A stretch of DNA of 64,000 bases from Bdellovibrio sp. BCCA (GCF_037996825.1 NZ_JBBNAC010000001.1:558001-622000); one strand, 5' to 3'; numbered from the stretch's first letter, positions 43,330 to 52,811 are shown. The notes: a model not told the origin generated them from the letters alone. Numbers and translations are program-made.

Positions 43330-44610
43330 ATGTCTCTTCATTTTTTTCAGAAAGTTCTCATCGCAGTTCTCATGGGCGCACAAGTAGCGTTTGCGGCGGA
43401 ATTACCGAAGCCACCGGCTCCTCCGGTACAACCGTCTCCTCCGCCGGGACAGGCTCAGTATGAAGGCGTCGGTCGTATTGACCAGGTCACGCGCCAAGTG
43501 GGAGGAGAGATTTACCGTCTGGATCTTGCTCGTGCTTTGCCGTTGGTGCGCCTTGAAGCAAAATCAAAAATGGGTCGTCTTAAGATCTATTCGACAACTG
43601 TTGTAACTGATAAAGGTGATAAAATTCCTGTGCGCCAATTAGCAGGAGTTCTTGTTGATGAGCCAAGTCCTGCGATCAGTTCGGAGGCGCTGAATATTCC
43701 GACAGGCATTGCAGCCATTGAAGTTCTTGCCGAAGCGATGGGCGGGGAAGCGACTTTGGAAATCAAAGCGTTCTCGACAAAGGAAGCGCCGAAACTTTCT
43801 TTGGGCAGTCGTGTGCCGGAGTTTTCGTGTAAGAAAAATATCGACGCTCTTCTTAAAGATAAGCTAGAGCCGGTTCAGCTTTGGGTGTCTCGTGCGGAAG
43901 CCGCGGCTCCTGGGTCAGTACAAGAAAAATTCGCAGGCAATCAATTGAAAGATCAAGTGAACGACTACATTGCAACATTGCGCATGGGTGGTGCTTATAC
44001 GTCGACAACTTATCTTTTAACACTATTGAATTTCTTTGCAGATCAATACAATGCTGTGAGATCAGGCGGCGTTTCTGAACCCGCTTATAAAACATTGTTA
44101 ACGGCGACCTATGACGTTCTACAGTTGGCGATCCAAAACGAATTGCCATGCCGTCGTTTTCCAAGTGATTCGTTAATCCAAATCGCGTTGGATCTAAATA
44201 AGAAACAGCTTTCTATGACAGAAGGAAGCCGTGCGCGTCCTCTTTATATTTCTATCATGACGAAGGTGCGTGACATGATTCCTGGACAATATCGCAAAGA
44301 AATTTCTGCTGCGAACTGGAACTTCCGCCAAGCTGATACAGAAGGCACAAACTACTACAAACTTTATGTCGGTGCTAAAGATGATGCGTTCTTAAAAACC
44401 ACTCATCGTGATATGAGCGCTTACGCATTTGTGGTGGCTGAACAAGCCCTGCAAAAAGAAGTGAAACTCATGGATATCGAACAAAGATATCAACTGATCG
44501 TAGAGTATCAAGCTAAGTACAACGCCAACGCCGACTTCCCACAAGTTGTGGCGGGTCGCTACTTGGCGATCTTGTCAGATCAAAACTTGTATCTGCCGAT
44601 CTTTAAATAG
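43330..44610 (+). CDS. secreted protein of unknown function with proline-rich N-terminus
   Basis: The 426-residue protein has a signal peptide (MSLHFFQKVLIAVLMGAQVAFAAE), then a proline-rich stretch (KPPAPPVQPSPPPGQ), a probable beta-sandwich domain at about 45-165, and a helical C-terminal part. No known domain recognised. It follows the L,D-transpeptidase by 91 bases and ends in a strong terminator; a shared wall-related function is possible from context only. Confidence 0.75.
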   Translation: MSLHFFQKVLIAVLMGAQVAFAAELPKPPAPPVQPSPPPGQAQYEGVGRIDQVTRQVGGEIYRLDLARALPLVRLEAKSKMGRLKIYSTTVVTDKGDKIPVRQLAGVLVDEPSPAISSEALNIPTGIAAIEVLAEAMGGEATLEIKAFSTKEAPKLSLGSRVPEFSCKKNIDALLKDKLEPVQLWVSRAEAAAPGSVQEKFAGNQLKDQVNDYIATLRMGGAYTSTTYLLTLLNFFADQYNAVRSGGVSEPAYKTLLTATYDVLQLAIQNELPCRRFPSDSLIQIALDLNKKQLSMTEGSRARPLYISIMTKVRDMIPGQYRKEISAANWNFRQADTEGTNYYKLYVGAKDDAFLKTTHRDMSAYAFVVAEQALQKEVKLMDIEQRYQLIVEYQAKYNANADFPQVVAGRYLAILSDQNLYLPIFK

Positions 44611-44619
44611 GCTTGAACG

Positions 44620-44648
44620 AAAAAGGCTCTCGCAAGAGAGCCTTTTTT
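44620..44648. terminator. rho-independent terminator
   Basis: GGCTCTC (44625-44631) pairs with GAGAGCC (44636-44642) around GCAA, with A-run before and TTTTTT after, so it can serve both strands: the plus-strand gene and the minus-strand regulator whose stop lies at 44647. Confidence 0.9.
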
Positions 44649-45399
44649 ATTTCATCAGTTTGCGAACGACTTCGGGCATCCAGGTTTTTGCGCCGATCAG
44701 AATATTGATATTTGAATCCATCGCACCGTGAATATTGAGATCCATTTCGGACATGTGTTCAATCTCGCGTCCGAGTTCTTTTAATTTGCGCAAGACAATT
44801 TCCTGGGAATCCGATGATAGAGGACAGTTGAAAAAGAATTTAAAGGATTCCGGTGTTTGGTAAACATCTGCCGCGAAATCCACGGTCATTGGCACCATGT
44901 ATTTTTTGTGAAGCGGACCATTCATGTTCCAACGGACTTTGCGATAGACCATCATCTTTAATTTATTTTTCGGATGAAGTTCCAAAATACCAAATGATTC
45001 AAGCTCAAGCGCAATTTTGAGGATTTTTTCCTGGCTGAATTTAAATTTTTTGGAAATTTCATCAAAAGAAAATCCCATCACGGCCAAATAAAAAACCGCA
45101 AAGAGTTCATCGTCAGACGCCAGGGCTTTTTCCTGCTCCAGCGTTAAAAACGTCGTCGGTCCTTTGCTGCCAAATTTTGAAAGGCGGGCGAGTTCGTACA
45201 AGTCGATCTCTAAGATGTCGCATATTTCAGAAATTCTTTGCAGAGTAATAGGAATGCGACCATTCAAAAGACGTTTGATGGTGTCAGGACTCAGTCCCAT
45301 TTTCTTTCCAAGATCTTCATATGTGATGTCGGAACTTTTCACTAGACCCCGAAGAGCGTGAAGCATCGGAGACGCTTGGCTTTTTTCTTTTTCATTCAT
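44647..45399 (-). CDS. XRE/TIGR02147-like transcriptional regulator
   Basis: The N-terminal helix-turn-helix (SDITYEDLGKKMGLSPDTIKRLLNGRIPITLQRISEICDILEID) is XRE type. The C-terminal part ends in PESFKFFFNCPLSSDSQEIVLRKLKELGREI, resembling the DUF4423/TIGR02147 family. The ATG at 45399 has GGGG nine bases upstream. The stop lies in the terminator hairpin. It is adjacent to the fibre gene on the same strand, so it is a candidate controller of that gene. Confidence 0.75.
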   Translation of the reverse strand: MNEKEKSQASPMLHALRGLVKSSDITYEDLGKKMGLSPDTIKRLLNGRIPITLQRISEICDILEIDLYELARLSKFGSKGPTTFLTLEQEKALASDDELFAVFYLAVMGFSFDEISKKFKFSQEKILKIALELESFGILELHPKNKLKMMVYRKVRWNMNGPLHKKYMVPMTVDFAADVYQTPESFKFFFNCPLSSDSQEIVLRKLKELGREIEHMSEMDLNIHGAMDSNINILIGAKTWMPEVVRKLMK

Positions 45400-45427
45400 G
45401 CGGACCATCCCCAGCGGTTTCTTTCTA

Positions 45428-47686
45428 TTAAAGACCCAGCTTGGCTTTGATGGCTACCAATTCTTTTTCTTGCTGATCGAGTCGTTGGCGAAGTTCTTGA
45501 TTCTCGGTATTCAGACGCGTGATTTCTTTATTGAGATCTTGCACAGCATTGACAACCGCCCAATGGATGGGATCCACATTGAGTTCGAGGTAGCCGTCAT
45601 CCCTTACGCTGACAGCATCAGGAATGACTTTTTGAACCTCTTGCGCGATGAAACCTGTTTTTGAGTAGTCCGAAGGAAGTCCCAATGGATTTCCTTTTTT
45701 ATAGTTATATCTCACGGTGTGAAGCTGCAAAACTTCTTTAAGGCCGTATTCATAGTCACCTTGGATGTCTTTTAAGCGAATATCTGAGGCATTCGTCCAA
45801 GATGTTCCCGTGCTTAATCCGGCATTTCCGATGACGTGCAAGTTGTAATTCGGAGACGTTGTACCAATACCTACTTTGCCATTCGTTGAGATATAAAAAT
45901 AATTCAAGTTGCCACCAATGCCCGTGATATCCGATGTGGAGTTAGAGTGAGACGATGTTGGTTTGTAGTTGATGGCATAACCATCACCACCATAAGGAAT
46001 CCCCGCAAACCATTCATGGGCGGTATTGAAAGCGAAGTATCCATTGGCTCTCGGCATTCCTTGCGCAAGGAATCCGCCTCCGACGTAATCTCCTCCGTAG
46101 CCGCCTGTTGAGGTGATCAACGGCACTTTTGCCGATGAACTGACCTCAAGGATTTGTGTGGGACTGGAATTTCCAATTCCAATATCTCCATTGGTTCCGT
46201 AAATCCAATTTCCAATGTTCAGTTGATTGCTTCCGGTCGCTGAAGCAAAAGAGGTGTGATGGCCAATGGCTATATTATTTGAACCTGTCTTCGCGTTATC
46301 ACCGGCGTGCTCACCAATACCAATATTTTGTGTGCCCGAAGTGACACTATCCAGAGCGTTAATGCCGATAGCAATATTGCGGTAACCTGTTGTCAGTGAG
46401 TTTAAACTGCTATCTCCATAGGCTTCGTTGGAAGATCCGGTCGCGGTGCCATTGCTGTGGCCCGCGCCGACAAAGACATTGCGACTGTATCCATCAAAGG
46501 TGCCGACGGTGACGTAAGAACTTGTACTCGCCGTTGTTTGTATCGTGCCATCAGGGAATTTAAATCCGCCTGTTGTGGAATAAACAGTTCCCGCCACTTC
46601 CAGTTTGGCAGTCGGGGAGTTTGTGCCAATACCAACATTTCCACTGTTATAATAGATATTGGATGAAGATGTTGTCCACTGTGTGGCAACACCCGCAGGT
46701 AAATCCGCCGCGGCGATCGTTCTAAAGGAAGCATTCCCTGCGGAGCCATTAGGTGCTGCTAAAAAAGTATTCGCAGACTGAGATCCAAAGTTTGCGGCTG
46801 TAACAGTGATGTTATCGCAAGTCCAACTGCCTGTGGGCGAAGAAAACGTCAGTGTTTGATTTGCAGAGCAGTTCGTCGGCATCTGAGAAGCTTTTAGTAA
46901 ACTTGAACCGTCAGAAAGACTCGATGAGGAGAGACTTCCGTTCACCCAAGCACTGCCATTGTATTTAAGAACTTCGCCTGAATTAAGGGAGCTAAAATTA
47001 ACACTCACGCCTTTGATTTTATCCACAGTGTTGGCAGATAAAGTGCCACTGACGTCTCCGGAAAGATTTGTTGAAGGAGGAGCCGCTGGAGTCGCGCAAG
47101 TTAAAGCGCTGCCGTCCCAAGTAAGATAACTTCCCGAAGCACATGTCGGAAGCCCCGCTTTAACCAGGAAATCATTTGCAGCATAAGTTCCAAGTTTTTG
47201 GGCAGAAAGCGCGTAACCCGCAAAAGGCACCGTGCGAATGACGTTGTCAGGAGAAATCGTTTTCCAACCAACGCCATCAAAAAACTGCACGCGCAAGTTT
47301 CTTCCGTCGTCAGCTTTCGCGGCATAAGTGGAACTTCCGCTGCAAGTAAAAGAACGGGAATTGTTGAAAGCTTCCAGAAGACTTAAAGATCCATCCGTCG
47401 GGTAAGTGACCGTGCCATTGCCGATCGGAACGTCAAACACACCGTTGGAATTTGTCATATCATAACCGTTCACTTGCTCTTGATAAATAATGCAGGCACC
47501 GGAAGGGTCTGTGATTTTAAAAATAAAACTCACGCTTCCGAATTCCAGCGGAGATCCATCATCTTTAACGATACGACCTTGATACGTGAGAGTGGAAGGT
47601 GATGCGTAGGCCACGGTGTGCTGAAGGGACAAGGCGAGACTTAGCAGTGCTACAAGAAGACGATACCTATTCATGAAAAGACTCAT
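45428..47686 (-). CDS. trimeric fibre/adhesin with YadA-like head repeats and C-terminal S74 chaperone
   Basis: The 752-residue protein has a signal peptide, an N-terminal beta domain (about 30-165), then head repeats of YadA type (YRNIAIGINALDSVTSG, TQNIGIGEHAG, NNIAIGHHTS) interspersed with three NVGIGTxSP-type linkers, a beta head near 520-600, and a C-terminal intramolecular chaperone domain of S74 type starting S634-D-I-R-L-K639, with a terminal coiled coil (about 710-750). Such proteins form trimers and cut off the chaperone. The layout fits the mosaic adhesive trimer fibres reported for B. bacteriovorus, which bind prey surfaces. Confidence 0.88.
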   Translation of the reverse strand: MSLFMNRYRLLVALLSLALSLQHTVAYASPSTLTYQGRIVKDDGSPLEFGSVSFIFKITDPSGACIIYQEQVNGYDMTNSNGVFDVPIGNGTVTYPTDGSLSLLEAFNNSRSFTCSGSSTYAAKADDGRNLRVQFFDGVGWKTISPDNVIRTVPFAGYALSAQKLGTYAANDFLVKAGLPTCASGSYLTWDGSALTCATPAAPPSTNLSGDVSGTLSANTVDKIKGVSVNFSSLNSGEVLKYNGSAWVNGSLSSSSLSDGSSLLKASQMPTNCSANQTLTFSSPTGSWTCDNITVTAANFGSQSANTFLAAPNGSAGNASFRTIAAADLPAGVATQWTTSSSNIYYNSGNVGIGTNSPTAKLEVAGTVYSTTGGFKFPDGTIQTTASTSSYVTVGTFDGYSRNVFVGAGHSNGTATGSSNEAYGDSSLNSLTTGYRNIAIGINALDSVTSGTQNIGIGEHAGDNAKTGSNNIAIGHHTSFASATGSNQLNIGNWIYGTNGDIGIGNSSPTQILEVSSSAKVPLITSTGGYGGDYVGGGFLAQGMPRANGYFAFNTAHEWFAGIPYGGDGYAINYKPTSSHSNSTSDITGIGGNLNYFYISTNGKVGIGTTSPNYNLHVIGNAGLSTGTSWTNASDIRLKDIQGDYEYGLKEVLQLHTVRYNYKKGNPLGLPSDYSKTGFIAQEVQKVIPDAVSVRDDGYLELNVDPIHWAVVNAVQDLNKEITRLNTENQELRQRLDQQEKELVAIKAKLGL

Positions 47687-47890
47687 CGCTTTAACCTCAT
47701 CGTTAGACGTTCCGTTTTTTTATTTCGGTTTGAAAAGTCAGAGGCATAAGTTCTTTAGAGCACTTTGTAGAGCGCAATAAAGTTTGAACGAGAGTTGTGC
47801 TCCAAAAAAGAAATGCATTTTGGAACACTCTGGACAAACGGACTTAATCTGCCTCGCAGGAGGCTTGAGGTGCCTTCTTTGAACTAGTGC

Positions 47891-48463
47891 TTGAGAAAAT
47901 CTCGGGAAATGATTTTGCTACTTAAGCAGATGAAGAGATTCAACAGGGCCGTCGACATTCTAAAATACGATTACGAGTCGCGAAGGCAACGCAACCCGCG
48001 TTTTTCAAAAAGGTCCTACGCGAAATTTCTGGGAATCTCCAGTGGTCGACTTGCCGATCTCATGAATGAACGAATTCCTCTGAGCGAAAAAATGGCTTTG
48101 CTGGTTTATAAAAAACTTGATGTCACCAGCGAAGATCAAGAGCACTTTTTAAATCTTGTGCGCAATGAACAAGTTCACAAAATGGACCGCCGTCGCAAAA
48201 TCAATTTTGATAAGCAGGTGATCTTTCTTAAAGACACGAAAAAATCTTTGGAAGAAGCGCTGAAGATTTTAGAGTCTGGCGACACCGACTTATGTGACTT
48301 TACCTCCGTCACGGTCCCTGTGAGCGCAAAGAAGTTGGATCAGATTCGAGTTCTCGTAAGACAGTTTCAATTCAACTTAGCGGCTCTCGCGCACGAAGAA
48401 AATGTCGAGGACACTTATTGTTTAAGCATACAGCTTGTGCCGACCTCCAGAATTGAGAAATAA
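47891..48463 (+). CDS. TIGR02147-like XRE regulator
   Basis: The 190-residue protein shows the TIGR02147 helix-turn-helix (RNPRFSKRSYAKFLGISSGRLADLMNERIPLSEKMALLVYKKL) and the C-terminal VPVSAKKLDQIRVLVRQFQFNLAALA segment of the same family. It is shorter than usual (often about 270). The TTG at 47891 has no ribosome binding site; ATGs at 47909 and 47930 are possible. It is divergent from the fibre gene, 205 bp away, so both TIGR02147-like genes flank the fibre. Confidence 0.7.
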   Translation: MRKSREMILLLKQMKRFNRAVDILKYDYESRRQRNPRFSKRSYAKFLGISSGRLADLMNERIPLSEKMALLVYKKLDVTSEDQEHFLNLVRNEQVHKMDRRRKINFDKQVIFLKDTKKSLEEALKILESGDTDLCDFTSVTVPVSAKKLDQIRVLVRQFQFNLAALAHEENVEDTYCLSIQLVPTSRIEK

Positions 48464-48488
48464 AAAAGGCTCCTGTTGGAGCCTTTTT
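48464..48488. terminator. rho-independent terminator
   Basis: GGCTCC (48468-48473) pairs with GGAGCC (48478-48483) around TGTT, with A-run before and TTTTT after. It serves the plus-strand regulator and perhaps also the minus-strand gene at 48507. Confidence 0.85.
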
Positions 48489-48506
48489 CTTGTTCCATCG
48501 CTGGAT

Positions 48507-49019
48507 TTATTTTGAACTCTCTTTAATGAAAAGAGTCAGATAGTGGCGAACCATGTATTCCAATTTCACTGGGAGTCCTTGGTACGTCCACACAAGTTCT
48601 CCGAACGCGCCCCATTTTGCTTCGACGATGTGCTCGTCCATCACATTGGTCGCCGTTTGCTGAGCTTCTGTGGAGCCCGGAGTTGGAATGTAGTTTGTTC
48701 CGATAAAATTAAAACGGATGCTGATTTGCCCCGGAGCTTTCAATGAGAAAATCATTTTAAAGCCGTTACGGAAAAGCATGAAGTCCGCGTGAGTTTTTGC
48801 GATACCGTAGATTTTAATACGGCCAAGTGCGGAAGGTTTTAATTCATTGAACGAAGTGGAAGCATCAACGAATTCTGTCTTTAGTTCCAAAAGAAACTGA
48901 ATCGTTTCATTGATCAGAATTTTTTCTGAATCAAATCCGAAACTCATGTCCACGAGTCCCGACTCTTCCATCTGTTGTTCAGCCTTCACAAGTTCTTTAA
49001 TCCAGCTGATTTTTTCCAT
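48507..49019 (-). CDS. conserved-looking cytoplasmic protein of unknown function
   Basis: The 170-residue protein has no signal peptide or membrane segment. It looks like an alpha/beta fold with a helical N-terminus (EKISWIKELVKAEQQMEESG) and several beta strands. GGAGGG lies before the ATG. No family recognised. It ends near the bidirectional terminator. Confidence 0.65.
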   Translation of the reverse strand: MEKISWIKELVKAEQQMEESGLVDMSFGFDSEKILINETIQFLLELKTEFVDASTSFNELKPSALGRIKIYGIAKTHADFMLFRNGFKMIFSLKAPGQISIRFNFIGTNYIPTPGSTEAQQTATNVMDEHIVEAKWGAFGELVWTYQGLPVKLEYMVRHYLTLFIKESSK

Positions 49020-49138
49020 GAACCCCTCCAGGTCTACAACGCAACGTCCTCGCCGCTAGTTGTCGATATCTTCAATAATTTCGAGGGCCTCGCTCTTTGT
49101 CAAGATTGGTAAGTTTGGCTCGGCGCGAAAGGGGGACT

Positions 49139-49180
49139 CCCATCGCCCTCAGGAGGGGGATCCTTGGGACGGGCGATGGG
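49139..49180. other. strong hairpin in 203-bp intergenic region
   Basis: CCCATCGCCC (49139-49148) and GGGCGATGGG (49171-49180) pair perfectly around a 22-base loop. A further GCGAGGCC-type motif on each side (near 49085 and 49205) could extend the structure. It lies between the stop of the 49223 gene and the start of the 48507 gene, both minus strand. It is either an unusual terminator, an intergenic mRNA structure or a small RNA; no T-run is visible. Confidence 0.45.
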
Positions 49181-49222
49181 CCGCAACCGTCATCTTTAAG
49201 ACTTGCGGCCTCGCAAAAAAGG

Positions 49223-52156
49223 TTAAAACCCGACGATCTGTAAGGTTGTTCCCAAAGTGCCTTCGTTTCCTGTCGGTGTATTGAAGGCGACATAGTAACC
49301 AAAGATGATACTGACGGGGATCACGTAACCGATGGTGGTTTCAAGCTTCAACTCAGCCCCGGCACTCCAGAAAGAGCGCCTCATATTTACGACTTCGTAA
49401 ACCAAGTCCTTGTCATTGACGAAAAGTCCATCCGCGGCCGCTCCATCGGCGACAATCGCTCCCGAAAATCGACGTAAGAAAAGCGGATCGGTCCCTGAGC
49501 CCGCATAAATATTTGCAATTGGAAATCGGTACTCGGCATTGGCCGACACAAGATTACGCCCAAAGAGCTGCCCGCGTTTGTAGCCGCGCAAAATATATTG
49601 AGGCAACGGACTGTCAGGGATGAAAACCAAAGGCTCTGTGGAGACGCCATAGATAGACGCGATTTTTTCCGGAGTATAAACGCCGTTCACACGCAACATA
49701 AGGGCGTTGTGTTTGGGAAGAAATGAAGAAAAATAAACTTCTCCGCCCGCTAAAAATTGCGAATGGTTCAAGTAGCCATCTGTGTGAATGTAATTGTAAG
49801 CGCCAAGGTAAGCCCCAAGGCCGGACTCAGGGGAAATCTGCGCTCCTGATTTTGAATAATTGGTGTAATTAAACATGGTGAATGGACCGGTGCGCTTTGT
49901 TTCTGAATTTGTTGTTGAGCGCTCCAAATACTGCCAACCGATTTGCAAACTGGCGTATCGGGAAAGCCAAAAGACATCCGGAAGAACGGCGGCTGCGGCC
50001 CCGTAGTCGTTTAGTTCGTTGGAGGTTGTGCCAAGGTAAGAACTTCTTTTGTAAGCAATGGCGGCAAAAGGCAGGGACGTTGTTTGATTCAAGTAGGTTC
50101 CTTGAAGGCTTCCGCGATTCAGTCCCGTGTCCCAAGATCCAATCAGAGTGTAGAAATGTTTTTTTAGAGGATCAAATCCTGAAGTTTGCGCAGTTAAAAC
50201 AACGCCTGTTTCACTTGAAGAACCCGAGATAAATGGCATCCAGTACTGAGGCCACAAATATCCGTACGGAGAATAATCTTCAATCTTGGATTGATTCATC
50301 GCCATGCGGGCCGCATCGAGAGCTTCTTCATTTTTGCTGACCTTTTGATAACGATCAGCCATCAAAGGAGCAATCACAGGAAGCTCTTCAGGCGTGTTTT
50401 GCCAGTCTTGAGGCAAGATCGCTGCGACCTTTGGGCCTTGAGAAGTCATGTGAGTGGCAAAAACCTCTTTGCGAACAGGATCGATGTCGCCTGTGAAAAA
50501 AGCGGTGAGAGTGTGAGAAATCGGACGGGCGGTTTTCAGCTCACGATCAGCTAAATAAAGATTTAAAACGCCGTTCTTGCTCGAAGTAAAAATCAAACCT
50601 TCCGAAGTTTTTTTAGCAAAACGGACATTGGGATAATCTGTAAAAATCGTTTCTAAATTTTTTGAAGAAATCGTGAACCGCTGCAGCTGTTCACTGCCGT
50701 CTACTTTTCTCAAAGAGAACAAGATCGTGTCTTGATCCCAGAAAAGGGGATAAGAAATACGCTGCTGAATTTCTCCGGAGAAAAGAATTTCGGTGGTTTT
50801 ATCAGAAATTTTTAAAAGACCTAAATGTGTTTTGCCGCCCTCAAGCTTTACAAAAGTGATGAAGTCGCCTTGCGGGGAAACAGAAGGCTCACGGGCGCGA
50901 AGGCCTTTTGTTAAAGACTCTGTTTTCTTTGTCGTAAGATTGTACACGTGCAAATCCGCATAGCGCTCAATGCGATTGGTGTAATCAATTTTGTCATAGA
51001 CGATTTTTTGCGAATCCGGAAACCAACTGATGCGCTGAATACTTCCCGTTGGAGGGCCATCTTGAGGAGTGGAAGGTTCAAAAGTTTGATTAAACTTTTC
51101 CACCGTGTCAGCAGCTTTAGCGTCCAAGAAACTTTGTTGATCGTTTTCTTTGGTGATCAACTTCACAGAGCGAGAGTTCGCATCATCCTCAGTTACGACG
51201 GCCAAGTGTTTTCCATCCGGAGAAATCGCAGGTGCGGTGACTGAAGTAAAGGCATTTTTAGGGACAATCACATTGGTGACTGTTGCCTCCCGCAAGGTTT
51301 TCATCTGTTCTTGTGCACGCAGAGTGGTTTCCTCAAGCATGCGCTCGTATTCACTGGGATAACTTTTCCCAATGTGTTCGCGCGCCGGAGTTTCAATAAA
51401 ATAAGGAACTCGTCCGCCGTGACGCTCATTGAGAGTTCCAGCCAGAGCAGAGCCCTTGTCGGCCAGCATCTGACTCCACATCAAAGAGCCAAAAAGGTAG
51501 GGACGCATGCCTTCGGGCCATGTTGGAATCACTTCATTGGCTTCAGCGATGTCATAAGAATGAAGCGTGCCGTCTTCAACCATCGCGCGGATGGTGGCGT
51601 CTTGATAAAACGAACGCAGACGGCCGTGATTTCCCAGGCGTGTTTCCATCTCCACCGCCAAGCCTTCCTTCCACCAATTCGGCAGAAGAATATTTGGTGC
51701 GATGATATTTCCAAAAATGGAACGCAAAGGTTTCATGATTCCGTTGGCGGGTTCAAAATTGAGAATGTGAGTGTATTCATGCGCCAACAACTCAAACGCC
51801 CAATCCCCTGTGTCGGCAAGACTCTCTTCCGGACCCGGCAAAACGGGGTACGCCATAATGTGAGGATACGGAATGCGAGTCGCATACCCATTTGTGACAT
51901 CCGTTTTGTCATTTATAATCACCACTGTTGTTTCGGGAAGGGTGTGAAAGTAAGAGCGAAGTTCGTAGTAGGCTTTCTCTAGCTTTTCAGCGTAAAGCAG
52001 ACCTAGGTCCTGCTGCCGGGCATTAAAGATAATTTGAAAATGGGGAGTCGTAAGAGTTTTCCATTCAAGTTCGGGAGGCACTTCGAGTTGTGCTTTTACC
52101 GAGAGAGAAAAAAGAAAAATGGCGCTCCAAAGAAGATAAACAAGATGTTTTTTCAT
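49223..52156 (-). CDS. outer-membrane fusion: metallopeptidase domain, beta-propeller, beta-barrel
   Basis: The 977-residue protein has signal peptide KKHLVYLLWSAIFLFSLSVKA, then a peptidase-MA-like zinc domain with H126-E-Y-T-H130 and a third ligand at E164 in NWWKEGLAVEM. Residues about 310-600 contain TolB/PD40-like repeats (SPDGKHLAVVTEDD, SWFPDSQKIVYDK, SPQGDFITFVK). The last 350 are amphipathic strands ending in a C-terminal phenylalanine, a barrel. The ATG at 52156 matches the signal. A single chain with protease, propeller and barrel suggests a surface-displayed protease. The ribosome binding site is weak. Confidence 0.8.
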   Translation of the reverse strand: MKKHLVYLLWSAIFLFSLSVKAQLEVPPELEWKTLTTPHFQIIFNARQQDLGLLYAEKLEKAYYELRSYFHTLPETTVVIINDKTDVTNGYATRIPYPHIMAYPVLPGPEESLADTGDWAFELLAHEYTHILNFEPANGIMKPLRSIFGNIIAPNILLPNWWKEGLAVEMETRLGNHGRLRSFYQDATIRAMVEDGTLHSYDIAEANEVIPTWPEGMRPYLFGSLMWSQMLADKGSALAGTLNERHGGRVPYFIETPAREHIGKSYPSEYERMLEETTLRAQEQMKTLREATVTNVIVPKNAFTSVTAPAISPDGKHLAVVTEDDANSRSVKLITKENDQQSFLDAKAADTVEKFNQTFEPSTPQDGPPTGSIQRISWFPDSQKIVYDKIDYTNRIERYADLHVYNLTTKKTESLTKGLRAREPSVSPQGDFITFVKLEGGKTHLGLLKISDKTTEILFSGEIQQRISYPLFWDQDTILFSLRKVDGSEQLQRFTISSKNLETIFTDYPNVRFAKKTSEGLIFTSSKNGVLNLYLADRELKTARPISHTLTAFFTGDIDPVRKEVFATHMTSQGPKVAAILPQDWQNTPEELPVIAPLMADRYQKVSKNEEALDAARMAMNQSKIEDYSPYGYLWPQYWMPFISGSSSETGVVLTAQTSGFDPLKKHFYTLIGSWDTGLNRGSLQGTYLNQTTSLPFAAIAYKRSSYLGTTSNELNDYGAAAAVLPDVFWLSRYASLQIGWQYLERSTTNSETKRTGPFTMFNYTNYSKSGAQISPESGLGAYLGAYNYIHTDGYLNHSQFLAGGEVYFSSFLPKHNALMLRVNGVYTPEKIASIYGVSTEPLVFIPDSPLPQYILRGYKRGQLFGRNLVSANAEYRFPIANIYAGSGTDPLFLRRFSGAIVADGAAADGLFVNDKDLVYEVVNMRRSFWSAGAELKLETTIGYVIPVSIIFGYYVAFNTPTGNEGTLGTTLQIVGF

Positions 52157-52280
52157 AAGTCGTCTTAGCCCGTACAGCAACGCAACATCAATTAGGAAAT
52201 CTAAGGTTTGACAATGAGCCGCTATAAATTAAAGTTTTTATTTGTTAATGATAACTATAGGAACTTCATAGGAGGACATC

Positions 52281-52787
52281 ATGGTTCGTAAATTAGCTCT
52301 AGGTCTTGTTGCCTGCGCACTTGTTGCTGGTTGCAAAGGAAAACAAACTCAATCAGATCAATCAATTGAAACAATGCCGACAGGTGGACAATCTACAGCG
52401 ATTGACTCTGCACCTCTTAGTTTTGATCCAATGGGTTCTGACTCTGGAAAAATCGATGGTCTTGTGACTGTTCACTTTGGCTACGATAAATCAAACCTAG
52501 ATGCTGCAGCTAAAAAAGACGTTGCGACAAACATCCAATGGATGAAAGCTCACCCTGGTGTGAAAGTTCAAATTGAAGGTCACTGTGATTCTCGTGGTAC
52601 AATTGAGTACAACGTAGCTTTGGGCGAAAGACGCGCAAACGCAGTGAAAGCTTACATGATCAGCTCTGGTATCCCAGCAGATCGTTTGAGCGTGATCAGC
52701 TACGGTAAAGAAAAACCAATTGAGATGGGTGACTCTGAAGCTGCTTGGGCGAAAAACCGCCGCGCAAACTTCGTTCCTGCTCAGTAA
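52281..52787 (+). CDS. pal: peptidoglycan-associated lipoprotein Pal
   Basis: The 168-residue lipoprotein has lipobox LVAGC (Cys18) and an OmpA-like domain: VHFGYDKSNLDAAAKKDVAT, IEGHCDSRGTIEYNVALGERRANAVKAYM and KNRRANFVPAQ, with the Asp and Arg that bind diaminopimelate. Pal ties the outer membrane to the wall in the Tol-Pal system. GGAGG precedes the ATG. It heads the run with cpoB. Confidence 0.96.
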   Translation: MVRKLALGLVACALVAGCKGKQTQSDQSIETMPTGGQSTAIDSAPLSFDPMGSDSGKIDGLVTVHFGYDKSNLDAAAKKDVATNIQWMKAHPGVKVQIEGHCDSRGTIEYNVALGERRANAVKAYMISSGIPADRLSVISYGKEKPIEMGDSEAAWAKNRRANFVPAQ

Positions 52788-52811
52788 TCTCTAAAATAAA
52801 GAAAGGTGCGG

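Noticed and set aside
51311-51982. 223-residue plus-strand frame opposite the metalloprotease/barrel gene
   Set aside because: Antisense to a confidently called protein with HEYTH and a signal peptide, and lacks domain or signal of its own.
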